Assembly: GCA_015179045.1 (NCBI GenBank)
Contig: WHUZ01000042.1
Coordinates: 62,001 to 126,000 of the forward strand
Direction of reading: 5' to 3'
Origin: Kalaharituber pfeilii
Taxonomy: Eukaryota; Ascomycota; Pezizomycetes; Pezizales; Pezizaceae
Length of the DNA: 64,000 nt
The position numbers and the translations under genes were made by a program. Positions 20,968 to 30,549 of the stretch are shown here, one piece after another. The stretch's first letter is position 1; each line of letters begins with the position of its first letter. The notes beneath the pieces were generated by a model. That model saw only the letters and a program-made list of their open reading frames with translations. It searched no databases and was not told the origin of the DNA.

Positions 20968-23317
20968 TCAGTCCTTTTGTTGGACCCTAGGACCCCTTGG
21001 TTTGCCCTTATCCGATCTGGTTTTCCGCTGTCTCTTGAGTGGAGGTTGGTTTAAAGTGGAGAATGCGGGTGGAGCATGTGCGGCATTGGCATTAGGAGAT
21101 ATTTCCTGTAGGGCCCTATTTTCAGCATGCTGGGTACGATAAGGCGTCCCGTTAATGTTTGAAAAATCGACTTGAGGGATGCATTCAGGGTTTGCGGGCG
21201 CTCGGTCCAAAGTCGGCGCTGGGGACGTCAGGGCCGGAGTGTCGGGATAATCTCGCGACAATGTTACTATAGTGTCAAAGACGTGATCATACATTTTTTT
21301 CTGCAAAGAGCTCTCAAAACGTGATTCTTTGCGTCGCAAGGCTTCGCGAACATTTTCCGGGGTCTGAATTTGTTTCGCACAAGCCATAATGTTGATATCC
21401 TTGTCAGGCATTAATGTGCTTGCTGGATAAGGACAGAATCGATGGGCCCCCCTTGCTCAAACCACAAGCGTGTGCGAATCGCACGGAGTTCGCTACGAAC
21501 GGCAGCTTGATATTCAGACGATAGCTTCGGGATTCCACGGCGGAGTGGTTTAGTCATTACCACCTGTTCCGCCGAAGCTTTCTGAATTGGCGGCATTAAT
21601 CGTAGTATCTCTGGGGGTATGTTGTCACCCATGCAACGATCACAACATGGATATTCATATTGCAAAGGAGGGGGTGACTCTGCAAAGTATCTGAGGATCA
21701 CACGTCGTCGACATTCAGTGGTATTCACCATGGATAGTGTCGCACGGCATGTCAGTGGTAGTGCCTTGCTGCGGATGTTTCTGTTTCCAGGTTGGCCATT
21801 TTCCAATTCTTCCTGCGGCTGAAAGATTTCCGTGTGGCTTTCGGTTGATCCATCTATTTTCCGCTTCTTCCCCGCGCCTGCAGTACAGGAGACTAAGCCC
21901 ATGTCAAATTTGATGATGTCTGTAAGGACTTCATGATAACGAGGATGATTCCACGAACGACGGTAGATTTGAGCTTCGGGGGAATGTTGGGGTGTGATGA
22001 GGGCTGAATTTGTATGGAAAATGATTCCAAGCCCTTGGACATTGGGTTTACGAGCCGCGCGCCCCAAACGTTGATATATATTACTCAAATTGGTACTAGT
22101 ACTTATCCTCCATTGGATGACTCTCTCAACATCTGGGATGTTGACTCCCATACCACATGCTTCGGTGCAAACTAGAACACGGCATTCGCCACTTGCAAAA
22201 AGCTCCAGATTATATGCCCGACGATCATAAGTTATCGCAGTCGAATATTCAAGAACTAGATGGAGGCCGATATCTGCAATGTTTTTCGGAACTCGATTTG
22301 AGAGATTTGTTGTTATGCGGCAAGTCTCTCGAAGACTATCAGTGAAAACCATGGTTTTAGGTATATCCTCGGGCTTCCGTATGTTACGGGGAGTTATAAA
22401 GGCTAAGTCATCAAAAGACTCAATGGTGGACATGATTGGGCATACCATTATGTATATGTTTGGCCTATCGACACTTCTCCGGAGCAGTTCACAGGATTGG
22501 GGTAATCTTAGGCTTTTGTGAACAAATCCTCGAACTTGCGCAGGCATTGTTGCACTGAGTCCTAAGAAGGGTATTCCTCTGAAGAAAACTCGCAGTAAGC
22601 CGATACCGGTATATTGTGGGCGGAAGGTCCGCCTACAGATCAGTTAGAAGCCTTCTTGTAGCACTTAACCAATTAATTGCCACTGACCATTGGTGGCATA
22701 AATGCAATTCATCTATTACAATGCCCATTAATTTTGCCTTAAAGGCTTTAGAGCGTACCATTTGAACCATGATGTCGTTTTCCATAATAAGGACTTCCGG
22801 AGCTACACAGATGAGTTGGTAAAATCCAGAAATTGCTTTGGGCAAAATCTCCGGAGATGCTCTCACGTTCTCCGACGTGATTGCAACAGCCTTTAAACCA
22901 AATTTCTCAGCATGTTTCACCTATTATGCCATATTAGTATAAATATTTTCATCTCCGGTACATATTGCTCTTCTCCGGAGCTTCACTTACCTGATCCTCC
23001 ATCAGCGATATCAACGGTGAAACGACTAGGATACTTTTACACTTCTCATATAAGGATGCGAGCACAAAACAATATGACTTTCCATCACCAGTCTTTGCAA
23101 TGCATAGCTGATCCTTGCCTTCCATCATGCGTGCAGCAACTTCCACCTGCCATGCTAGAACTTTGAGTGGCAAGTCCCGGCTCAGGGCAGTCTGCCTAGC
23201 AACTTCACTAATTTGCATTCGTAAGTCCCCAACTTCCTTGATCTCCGATTCAACAAACAACCTTCCGGAGGAGACCTCTGCTAGTATTTCATCAATAGTA
23301 TGCCCCTGTAAGGACAT
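20968..23317 (-). CDS. RecQ-family helicase of the 10.1-kb element
   Basis: Exons 23317-22991, 22920-22688 and 22632-21411, with introns of 70 bp (GTAAGT) and 55 bp (GTCAGT, branch CTAAC), give 593 residues. Superfamily 2 motifs are in order: I AKTGDGKS; Ia VVSPLISLMEDQ; II VIDELHLCHQW (DELH box); III FLGLSAT; IV KTMVFTDS; V VLVCTEACGMGVN; VI IYQRLGRAARK. A Cys-rich segment (CCDRCMGD) follows as in RecQ zinc regions. No HRDC domain is seen. The stop overlaps a second frame, 21411-20968 (147 residues, starting MPDKDINIMACAKQIQ), as TAATG. One added T would fuse the two into about 741 residues, so it is probably one protein. It converges on the DUF6589 gene, with 127 bp between the stops. Confidence 0.8.
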
Positions 23318-23456
23318 CTCGCTATCTCAGGTACGCTTTCGCTCAGTGGTGCCGTCTTCGGAGATGATTTTGGTCCATGGTGCATTCTTCTACTATGCAG
23401 AGGTTTACACTTTGAGTACCGTAACCAAGCGCCAAGACAAATGCCAAGATCATGTT
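23318..23456. promoter_or_regulatory. Region upstream of helicase
   Basis: Spacer between the helicase start codon and the repeat array. It includes CTTCGGAGATG near 23357, another copy of the element's recurrent octamer. No TATA box stands out. Confidence 0.35.
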
Positions 23457-24257
23457 CAACTCACCTCTTTACACAGTCCAGACGAGCCCGCCTCCCTCAA
23501 CCACGCAAACTTCCCAACAGCATGAGAAGTGTTACCCAGAATGACCTCGGAGATGGTATGTAACATCTTTAGCATATGTAAAAGTAAATGGCACCCTCAG
23601 TTTCCATCTCCGGTGTTTTCAGGTCAATTCGGAGATGAATTAGTGTATCGCTGCTTGTAACTCACCTCTTTACGTACCCGCCTTCCTCAACCACGCAAAC
23701 TTCCCAACAGCATGAGAAGTGTTACTCAGAATGACCTCGGAGATGGTATGTAACATCTTTAGCATATGTGAAATTAAATGGCACCCTTAGTTTCCATCTC
23801 CGGTGTTTTCAGGTCAATTCGGAGATGAATTAGTATGTCGGTGCTTGTCACTCACCTCTTTACGTACCCGCCTGCCTCAACCACGCAAACTTCCCATGCT
23901 GAACCACGCAAACTTCCCAACAGCATGAGTAGTGTTACTCAGAATGACTTCGGAGATGGTTTGTAACATCTTTAGCATATGCAAAATTAAATAGTACCTT
24001 AGTTTCCATCTCCGGTGTTCTCAGGTCAATTCGGAGATGAATTAGTGTATCGGTGCTTGTAACTCACCTCTTTACACAGTCCAGACAAGCCCGCCTCCCT
24101 CAACCACGCAAACTGCCCAACAGCATGGGAAGTGTTACCCAGAATGACCTCGGAGATGGTGTGTAACATCTTTATCATATGTAAAAGTAAATGGTACCCT
24201 TAGTTTCCATCTCCGGTGTTTTCAGGTCAATTCGGAGATGAATTAGTGTATTGGTGC
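23457..24257. repeat. Four-copy array of ~200-bp repeats with CGGAGATG motifs
   Basis: Units start with AACTCACCTCTTTAC at about 23457, 23659, 23851 and 24060. Each holds CACGCAAACT, then CGGAGATGG, CCATCTCCGG and TTCGGAGATGA in that order, so three octamers per unit in alternating orientation. The same octamer ends the TIR (ACATCTCCGA) and lies beside both TIRs, which suggests a transposase-binding array inside the element. Confidence 0.8.
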
Positions 24258-24346
24258 TTGTACCGACCGCCCTGTACCGATCACCACCCGCGGGTTCACC
24301 GCAACCGTAGGGCGGGCGCATGCCGTCACATTGATATATTGAACTT
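24258..24346. other. GC-rich spacer in the 10.1-kb element
   Basis: No gene. Holds GACCGCCCTGTACCGATC and a GC-rich stretch before the retroposed tag. Confidence 0.4.
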
Positions 24347-24402
24347 TTTTCTTTGTTTTTAACATCACGTAACCCCGCTTGCAGCGCTAAGCCATGGCAG
24401 GG
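24347..24402 (-). mobile_element. Short retroposed tag (56 bp) in the 10.1-kb element
   Basis: T-rich start, then ACATCACGTAACCCCGCTTG and GCCATGGCAGGG. It is flanked by the exact 15-bp duplication TGATATATTGAACTT (24332-24346, 24403-24417), so this is the youngest level of the nest here. Confidence 0.85.
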
Positions 24403-24830
24403 TGATATATTGAACTTGATCGAGCCATTTGTAATGAACGGGTGTAATAAATCGGTCAGGCCGGGTCGGGGTCGGGATACGGGGTCTCAGGGGGTCCAGG
24501 GTACGGGATCCGGGTACGGGGCGGGCGGCAGGCGTCGGGGCGGATTCATAGCAGGCAGAGGCAGAGGCAATCGGCGCTATATGGTACAGAGAGGTAGATG
24601 TATTGAAAGCTATATACAAGTTGTTGCGTGCAGAGTCAAGAGAGAGGGGAGGGAGGGCCTCTGTTATAGAGAGCTGCCGGTGGCAAATTCCTTCAAGCAA
24701 ACAAACGAGCAAACGAGCAAACAAGCAAACGAGGGAAACATGTAGAAGACCAAAGAAATATCAGGAACTATGTGGAAGTGTCAGGAATATTCGGGAATGA
24801 GCCCAGCGATACTAGCGGTCGCGTGCGACA
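24403..24830. other. Non-coding 3' flank of the orphan gene
   Basis: GC-rich then mixed sequence with tandem CAAACGAGCAAACGAGCAAA near 24700-24735. No coding features seen on either strand. Confidence 0.45.
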
Positions 24831-27330
24831 TCACCGCCATTGCTTCGATCCGCCTGGAATGAGATCATTATCATCATCAATCACTTCATCCAACATTTTA
24901 CGCTTCATTGGTACAACCGCAGACGGACTGGCGTTACTATCCTTAGCTGCAATAGACCTCCTCGTTTCCTCCGGATTAACGTTGAGTTTGATATCTTTAC
25001 CCGGAGTTGCCCTACCAACCTCCTTCTTGTCCTATCCCAGACCCACACTATCAGTCCAAAATCTTTGGGCAGGACAACTGATATAACCTACCTCTGCCGC
25101 CTCTGGCTGTGCTGTTTCAGACCTAGATTTCACATTCAACTGCCCAGAATCCGGCCTAGACCCTCCAGACGGGACGCGAACACCAATAGCCTTAACTCCT
25201 CCCCCTTTCGTCACCTTGACCGAGCTCTGAGTTACTCCTCGCCCTAGTCCTCCCCCACGGGCCAATACCCCAGCTGGCAAGGCCCGGCTTCTAGTCAAAC
25301 CCGCTGGCTTGCTAGGCGTAAAAGTCGTGGGCACCGCTGATGGCTTAATCGCCGTAGGGGCCCTCGTTCCAGCCATCCGGGCTTTCGCTTCCTGATTTCT
25401 CTGTCTCGCAAGCGCCACTTCCTTAACTTTGCCATCTAGCTCCTCCCTAAGCACAGCCATTCTTTCGATTGACCTAATTGCTTCCTCAGTGCTCTCATTC
25501 AACCGGTCAATCACATTGTTGCTCCGAGCCATTTTCCTGTCAATTAGCAAACATAATTGATCATTCCTTTGGACAATCCTCTCTGCCGCACATGTCGCCC
25601 ATCTCGCCAAACCCAAGGGTCCCATCAAGGAAATTCTGACTGCCTCATCAGTAACATAACTAAAGCAACCGCAGCCTATTAGTTAGCACTTCTCCTAGCC
25701 ATTAATCTTTGAGCCTTGGCCGCACCTAGACAGCTCTGAAACACTCATGCTTGGTCTCAACATTTCAATGTCATCATCAATCCTCCTGTCTTCCCTATTC
25801 TCGCGGTCGATCTCTGCGTATTGTTCCAAAGTCACCCACCCACTAATGTCATCTTCGTCCATAGCTTCCTCCCCCAAATCTGCCGCGAATTCTGAACCAT
25901 GTTCCATGGGAACCGCCGGAATGTCGTCCATAGTAACTTCGACCTCACTGTCCTCCTCCTCTTTCTTGATACACTTTTCAGGTTCACCGAACTCTCCTTC
26001 ACTTGCCCCATTCTCTTCATTACTAGCTCTAGTGGTCAGATCCACTATTTCTTCTTCCATGGCTTTTCCTTCTACAGCCTCAGTACTTGTCTCCCTATCC
26101 CCGCCATTGTCTCCCACAACCGATCCCTGACTACCCATCTCACATTCTTCTTGCTTTTCTTCGCGTGAGAGATCAACATGCGTTTCCTCCTCCTCCTCCT
26201 CCTCCTCCTCCTCCTCTTCTTCTTCTTCTTCAGCTACTTCATCTGCTTCCTCCTGGTAACTTTCTACCTCAATCGTTTCCTGCTTGTCAAATTTCTCCCA
26301 CAACTTTCGTATCTCTGGGAACTCCAAATGCCTTGGATAGGATTCACCCTCTTGTTCCCATGCATTAGTCCCATTTGGTCTCTCTGCTTTCGGCTTCAGA
26401 ACCGGCCAATCCAAGTTAACATCATCAGAAAAAGTAGCTGCATCTAGTACCTTAATTCTGGCACTGACACTTAACACTCGTTGATGTACTCTTCCTGTAG
26501 TCAGGATATGAATGAAGCGCACAATGATTGCCAAGGTGCTAACTCTCAATTCGTCGTAATACTTTCTATTCGATCCAACCATGGGGTGCCAAAAAATTGG
26601 ATCCACAGTATATGCAATTGGTCCCCAAATTGCACGGTAATCAGCGGCCGTAAATCCAAAGAATTCCTCAATGGCATGAATATTCGGCCTAGCCATTTTT
26701 CCTTTTACTTTCCTGTATACTCACTCCCATTAGAGCTCTTTTAATTTCTAATCCTGCTCAAGTACGACCCTGGCTCGCGAGCACCCGAATATATGACGTA
26801 CCTGTTATTCTCCACTATCGACACATACACTTGTCCTGCCGGTCCTGCAATCCAAGCTTTGGCAAGACGACCAAGTACCTCACAAATTGAATTCTGCAAG
26901 TCATGTAGGTACCCTAGAATAGTCTCTTTCTCTCCCGCAGTATCAACAATATTATCTCTGCTAGTCTTGCAAACTCGGAGTAATTCATTGAGGAAGAATT
27001 TATTGAAATTTCTGATCTTGAAAAAGATCATTGCCACCATCCATCTCATTTTCGCTCTCCACTCTTCAACTGTCTGTATACTTGTGAGATGTTAAGCTCA
27101 GAAATGTCATGTCAGGTGAGTCATGTCAGGTGCCTTACTGCAGATGCAACTACCAGCTCCAATATTGCTTTCGGAAGCCACTTTTCCATATCCTTTGGTG
27201 TAAATGGTTCAAATACACATTCCACATTAACCGAACCATCCGCCTCAACTAGCTTAACTTGGGCGCGAGAACAGTTCTTTGCCGGTTTGCGTAAGGAATT
27301 CATAGAGCTAGCTCTAAAATTCCGAGGCAT
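24831..27330 (-). CDS. 739-aa orphan protein of the 10.1-kb element
   Basis: Five exons: 27330-27139, 27073-26802, 26712-25726, 25659-25092 and 25031-24831. The four introns (65, 89, 66 and 60 bp) are all GT-AG, and every junction keeps the frame with no stop, which strongly argues for a real intact gene. The N-terminal ~330 residues are globular (FEPFTPKDMEKWLPKAILEL, IHAIEEFFGFTAADYRAIWG, KYYDELRVSTLAIIVRFIHI). An acidic middle follows, with an uninterrupted run of about 18 Glu. Next comes a helical coiled-coil-like part (NNVIDRLNESTEEAIRSIER) and a basic Pro/Ser-rich C-terminus ending in DEVIDDDNDLIPGG. No enzyme motif is recognised. Placement between the helicase and the right TIR suggests a partner in mobilisation or a cargo gene. 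Confidence 0.75.
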
Positions 27331-27563
27331 GGTCTGTACAGGAATGACGATAGGTATTGCTGGGTGTATTCCAATGGTGGACTAGTCAGATGTATATGCA
27401 TGAACAGGGTGGTGGAGACAAGTATTGTGAGCGTACCACCTCATATCACAATATAAATAAACACTTCTGGCGCCAAGTGTCACTAAGGAACACGCTAGCA
27501 TCTCCGGAACATGCGCTAGCATCTCCGGCCCTCTTGGCAGCCGGAGCTGAGGAGCCCTACATT
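27331..27563. promoter_or_regulatory. Orphan-gene upstream region with subterminal motifs
   Basis: Two direct copies of GCTAGCATCTCCGG (about 27496-27509 and 27517-27530) stand close to the right TIR, repeating the element's octamer. A TATA-like stretch reads TATTTATATT on the minus strand near 27455-27465. Confidence 0.45.
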
Positions 27564-27640
27564 TCGGAGATGTTTCGTACCAGACTCTCTTCCTTTCGCG
27601 AATTATTTAAGCGTGCCAAGAGAGTCTGGGCACGAGAACA
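27564..27640 (-). repeat. Right TIR of 10.1-kb element
   Basis: Inverted copy of 17523-17599 with one mismatch (second terminal base). The outer end reads GGGCACGAGAACA before the duplication GTCATAGCC. Confidence 0.88.
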
Positions 27641-28017
27641 GTCATAGCCCTTAGGGCGGTATGCGAGTATTGATATTAAATAAAAAAAAAAAATCCACAT
27701 GGCTCCGCCTTTTGCAGACCGCAGCCAGGTGTAGTTGTTCGGTTTTCTCCTACCCCACTTCATGAACTTCTCCTTCCCGAAAGGGGCTCGTTCGCTCTCC
27801 TCCTTCCGTTTCCGAACTAACTCTTGGCGCATGGCGCCCTCTGTGACCTATCCATCGCACCTCATATGCCGGCGCGCTCTTTTGCCATCTCATCCGCCTT
27901 CTCGCCTCCCTCAATCTCGACGTGGGCCTTCACCCAAGCGGGCCTCCCACTCCAGGATCCCTTAGCTTCCGCGAACTACCTCGGGTAATGCCAGACAAAT
28001 CGCTCCCTAAGCTGAGA

Positions 28018-28640
28018 TTTTTTTTTTCTTTAAATATCATTACTCGCGTGCCGCCCTGTGGGCTATGGCGAGATTACGTACAAAAGGAATAAAAGGAAGA
28101 GATGTAAGTCAAAGTATTACCTCCAGTCCCTGGTCACCTCCTTCTCCTCGTCCCCGCACCACCTGCATTCTGGGCCATCCGTCTTGCCTATCTTGTGACC
28201 CCCTAAGTTGAGAAGGGCGATCAGCACAGACACCAGCCTAACTTTGAAGCAGAGGCTGGAAGGGGTTCGCGGAACTGGATAACATGAAGAGAGGCGCTGA
28301 CAGTGGGAGTCAGTGCGCCAAATTTACTACGTAATCCACTGCCTGTTTGCCACCATTGTCATCCCTGCATCCATTACCATCTCATGCTGGTATGGGAGGT
28401 AGGTGCCCACTCTTGCTGCCCTATCTGCCTTCTCATTGCCTCCAGTTACTTGTATTCTTGTACCACATCACTGCCAAGCCCATTAGGTTCTGTCTTACTC
28501 CCCCCCCAAGACTCCTGGCATATTCTGCCCACCCCCCCCCCCACAATCTGGTGTGGATCTACCTTCAGCAGTCGTTTGCAGTCTCTCGATTGCCACCTAG
28601 AGTCAGATATAATCTTTGGTAGAGCTCTAAGCTAATCCTA
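28018..28640 (-). mobile_element. LINE A fragment, degenerate
   Basis: Minus strand: T-rich start at 28018, the complement of the LINE A tail (CTCGCGTGCCGCCCTGTGGG), then a decayed finger region around 28140-28200 (ACCACCTGCATTCTGGGCCA is the complement of the Cys-rich part). Coding traces fade toward 28640. Confidence 0.6.
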
Positions 28641-28860
28641 CTCAATTAAATGAGTTGTCATATTTTTATCAAACAGCTTGTCGATCCTCAAATTACATTG
28701 AGAAATCAATAACTTCAACTCGCAGAATATTAGAATAAGCATAGACTAGTACCGCCAACTTGTTTTTTGAAGAGGCCGCAAAGCTCCACGATTTCTGGCT
28801 AGAGCAATACTTAACAGCCTAAGCGGTTACGTCACTGCGATGGCTATTGACATCTTCCTC
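28641..28860. other. Intergenic, no gene seen
   Basis: AT-rich spacer; nothing recognised. Confidence 0.45.
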
Positions 28861-28915
28861 GCCATAGCCCATAGGGCGGCATGCGAGTATTGATATATGA
28901 AAAAAAAAAAAAAAG
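28861..28915 (+). mobile_element. LINE A 3' tail
   Basis: CCATAGCCCATAGGGCGGCA, GCGAGTATTGATATATG and about 14 A. A short duplication ACATCTT (28848-28854 and after the poly-A) may be its target site. Confidence 0.7.
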
Positions 28916-28994
28916 AAAATACCAACATCTTGAATGCGACCTGGAAGCAGCAAAGGAACCGGATACTATAGAGCATTTGTATCTGTATTTTTGC

Positions 28995-29652
28995 TTTTTT
29001 CCTTCTATATCATTACGCGTATACCGTCCAATGCACTACGATGAGATTACTAGAGAAGTAAGATCCAAAAAAATGTCGACTTAAATTCCTCTGGCCACCC
29101 ATCTGATCAACTCTACCAGGGGGTTTGGTTCGCCTTCCCGGAACGTCGGCGGTCCTTTTATCGCTTCCTGGCCAGCAGGCCACCTCCTCCTCTATCTTAT
29201 GCGTCATCTCTTCCTTCCTCCCACACCACCAGCACTCAAAACACTCCGCCTTCCCTATCTTAAACTTCCATGCCCTCAGGCCCTTCTACTTCAGCAGAGC
29301 ACCCAGCATACGTGTCATATATCCTAATCTCTGAAGCGGTCTGTAGTTTAAGCCCGACCTGTTTCTCTCCCCAGCTTCCGTGATCACTTCATCCTAGTAC
29401 GGGATGAGTGTGCCAATCTGGGCAGCCTTGTCTACCCCCTCGCTACCCTCCAAGCATCTGTGTCCTTTCACACACATTACAGCCACCATTAGGCCCTGTG
29501 CTGCTCTCTCCCATGCTCCCCGGCATAGCCCGCTGTAATTGTACCTCAATTCCGCAGTACGGATTACCGTGCACACATCACTTCCACCTCCTAGCTCTGG
29601 TTTGCTCCCTGCAACGATGAGCAGCTGCAAGCTGGGTTACGTGATACAAACA

Positions 29653-29653
<1 letters not shown>
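28995..29653 (-). mobile_element. LINE fragment with decayed RNase H
   Basis: The minus frame at 29630-29394 includes VMCVKGHRCLEGSEGVDKAA, aligning with the RNase H segment of the LINE A copy at 10.9-11.5 kb but with several key residues changed. The 3' tail (complement of GCGTATACCGTCCAATGCAC) and a T-rich start at 28995 are recognisable. Confidence 0.6.

Positions 29654-29687
<34 letters not shown>
29654..29687. repeat. Poly-A tract, 34 bp
   Basis: Uninterrupted run of A directly after the LINE fragment. It is probably the tail of a separate plus-strand retroposition event, or a slippage product. Confidence 0.8.
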
Positions 29688-29690
<3 letters not shown>

Positions 29691-30208
29691 TTAGTTTGCA
29701 CCAAAGTTTCTATTACGTCCTCGCTGGAAAATTGATGAGACGCTTACAGGCATCCTAGATTATATCAACTAGCTGAATTGAATATGGTATTGTTATTTTA
29801 AGCGCAGCAGCACCTCTCCAACATGGGCCGCACTATACTCCCCACGCCCCCGCATGACTCTGAGGTTTTTCATTCATAGTATTGGAGCGAAGATGCAGAA
29901 GCCTTTGCTAAGTGTGTCCATGATCTGAGTATTGTTCTACAGCATGACTGTTACAGTGTCCTAAGCACTTTCCCCAGTGCTAGAAGAACCTAATGCACTC
30001 CCCAGCGCATGTCTAAGGAAGGGCAAAGCTGCACCACGTGCATTATCAGGTGCTATATAAAGAAAACGCTAGACTGAATTTTGTGTCATCCGCTGCGACC
30101 GCATAAATTTTTCATGGACGTACCTACATGTAGATAGCCTTGAGTTTGATTACATTCTTTTCATTCTGGAGAGTCCAGAGATATGGAGACATCCCCGCAA
30201 CTAGAATT
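29688..30208. other. Intergenic, no gene seen
   Basis: No coding or repeat features recognised. Confidence 0.45.
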
Positions 30209-30451
30209 TCATTTCATAACTTGACAGGCAACTCTCCTATTACATGCCGTCGCAGGAGCCTCCTTACGCTCAATAATATGTACATTGATACTGCCATAAG
30301 TGACTGAGAATAAATCACCGTGAGAAATGAAACTAAGAATTCCACCAAGCCCTGTTCTCTCGAACTCACAAAGATTTTTTAAAATACCCGATATGAATAA
30401 ATCCCACTCACAAAAGCAACCGCCAAAGCATACTGTAAAACACATAGCCAT
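30209..30451 (-). CDS. Hypothetical 80-aa protein
   Basis: Short minus-strand frame starting MAMCFTVCFGGCFCEWDLF. It is Cys-rich and hydrophobic at the N-terminus. No family recognised and no supporting context beyond proximity (about 100 bp) to the GFA-like gene on the same strand. It could be chance. Confidence 0.25.
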   Translation of the reverse strand: MAMCFTVCFGGCFCEWDLFISGILKNLCEFERTGLGGILSFISHGDLFSVTYGSINVHIIERKEAPATACNRRVACQVMK

Positions 30452-30549
30452 CGTTATAACAGTTCAGGTATGGCGCAGAATATGAATAATGACAAAAAAA
30501 ACCGCATCATCATCACTATTGATATTCTGTTTTTCATTCGGCCACTATC

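Larger units (their letters stand above)
17523..27640. mobile_element. 10.1-kb TIR element: DUF6589, RecQ helicase, orphan
   Basis: The 77-bp inverted repeats (17523-17599, 27564-27640) differ at one position only. They are flanked by the exact 9-bp duplication GTCATAGCC (17514-17522, 27641-27649). Excision restores the LINE A tail CCTCGTCATAGCCCTTAGGG, which other copies in the window show uninterrupted, so both boundaries are firm. Inside are a plus-strand DUF6589-type gene, a convergent RecQ-family helicase, an array of ~200-bp repeats rich in CATCTCCG/CGGAGATG, and a minus-strand 739-aa orphan gene. A 9-bp duplication with long TIRs recalls Mutator-like elements, but no MULE transposase is recognised. 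Which protein is the transposase is open; the DUF6589 protein is the main candidate. Confidence 0.85.
16906..27691 (+). mobile_element. LINE A copy with ORF1 start, split by 10.1-kb element
   Basis: The pieces are 16906-17522 and 27641-27691. The copy keeps an ORF1 part (16934-17395) and the 3' tail (CATAGCCCTTAGGGCGG, GCGAGTATTGATATT, then poly-A) but lacks all of ORF2. It is therefore an internally deleted or non-autonomous copy rather than a simple 5'-truncated one. It sits inside LINE C. Confidence 0.75.
12282..27960 (-). mobile_element. LINE C host copy, three pieces, doubly interrupted
   Basis: Minus-strand LINE whose pieces are 12282-12322, 16615-16905 and 27692-27960. The 3' end is the T-rich run and GGTCACGTAACCCCGC. 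The second piece continues with CAGGGACCCATGTACCCGGG and the Cys/His finger coding region. The third carries the RNase H side (KWGRRKPNNYTWLRSAKGG on the minus strand). Joining the last two gives CTTCCTCCTCCACATGGCTC, matching the intact copy at 3715-4252. A 4.29-kb element and a LINE A copy interrupt it. Confidence 0.8.

Noticed and set aside
23457..24257. CRISPR-like array
   Set aside because: Units are ~200 bp long contiguous tandem repeats with no spacers, in a eukaryotic transposon.
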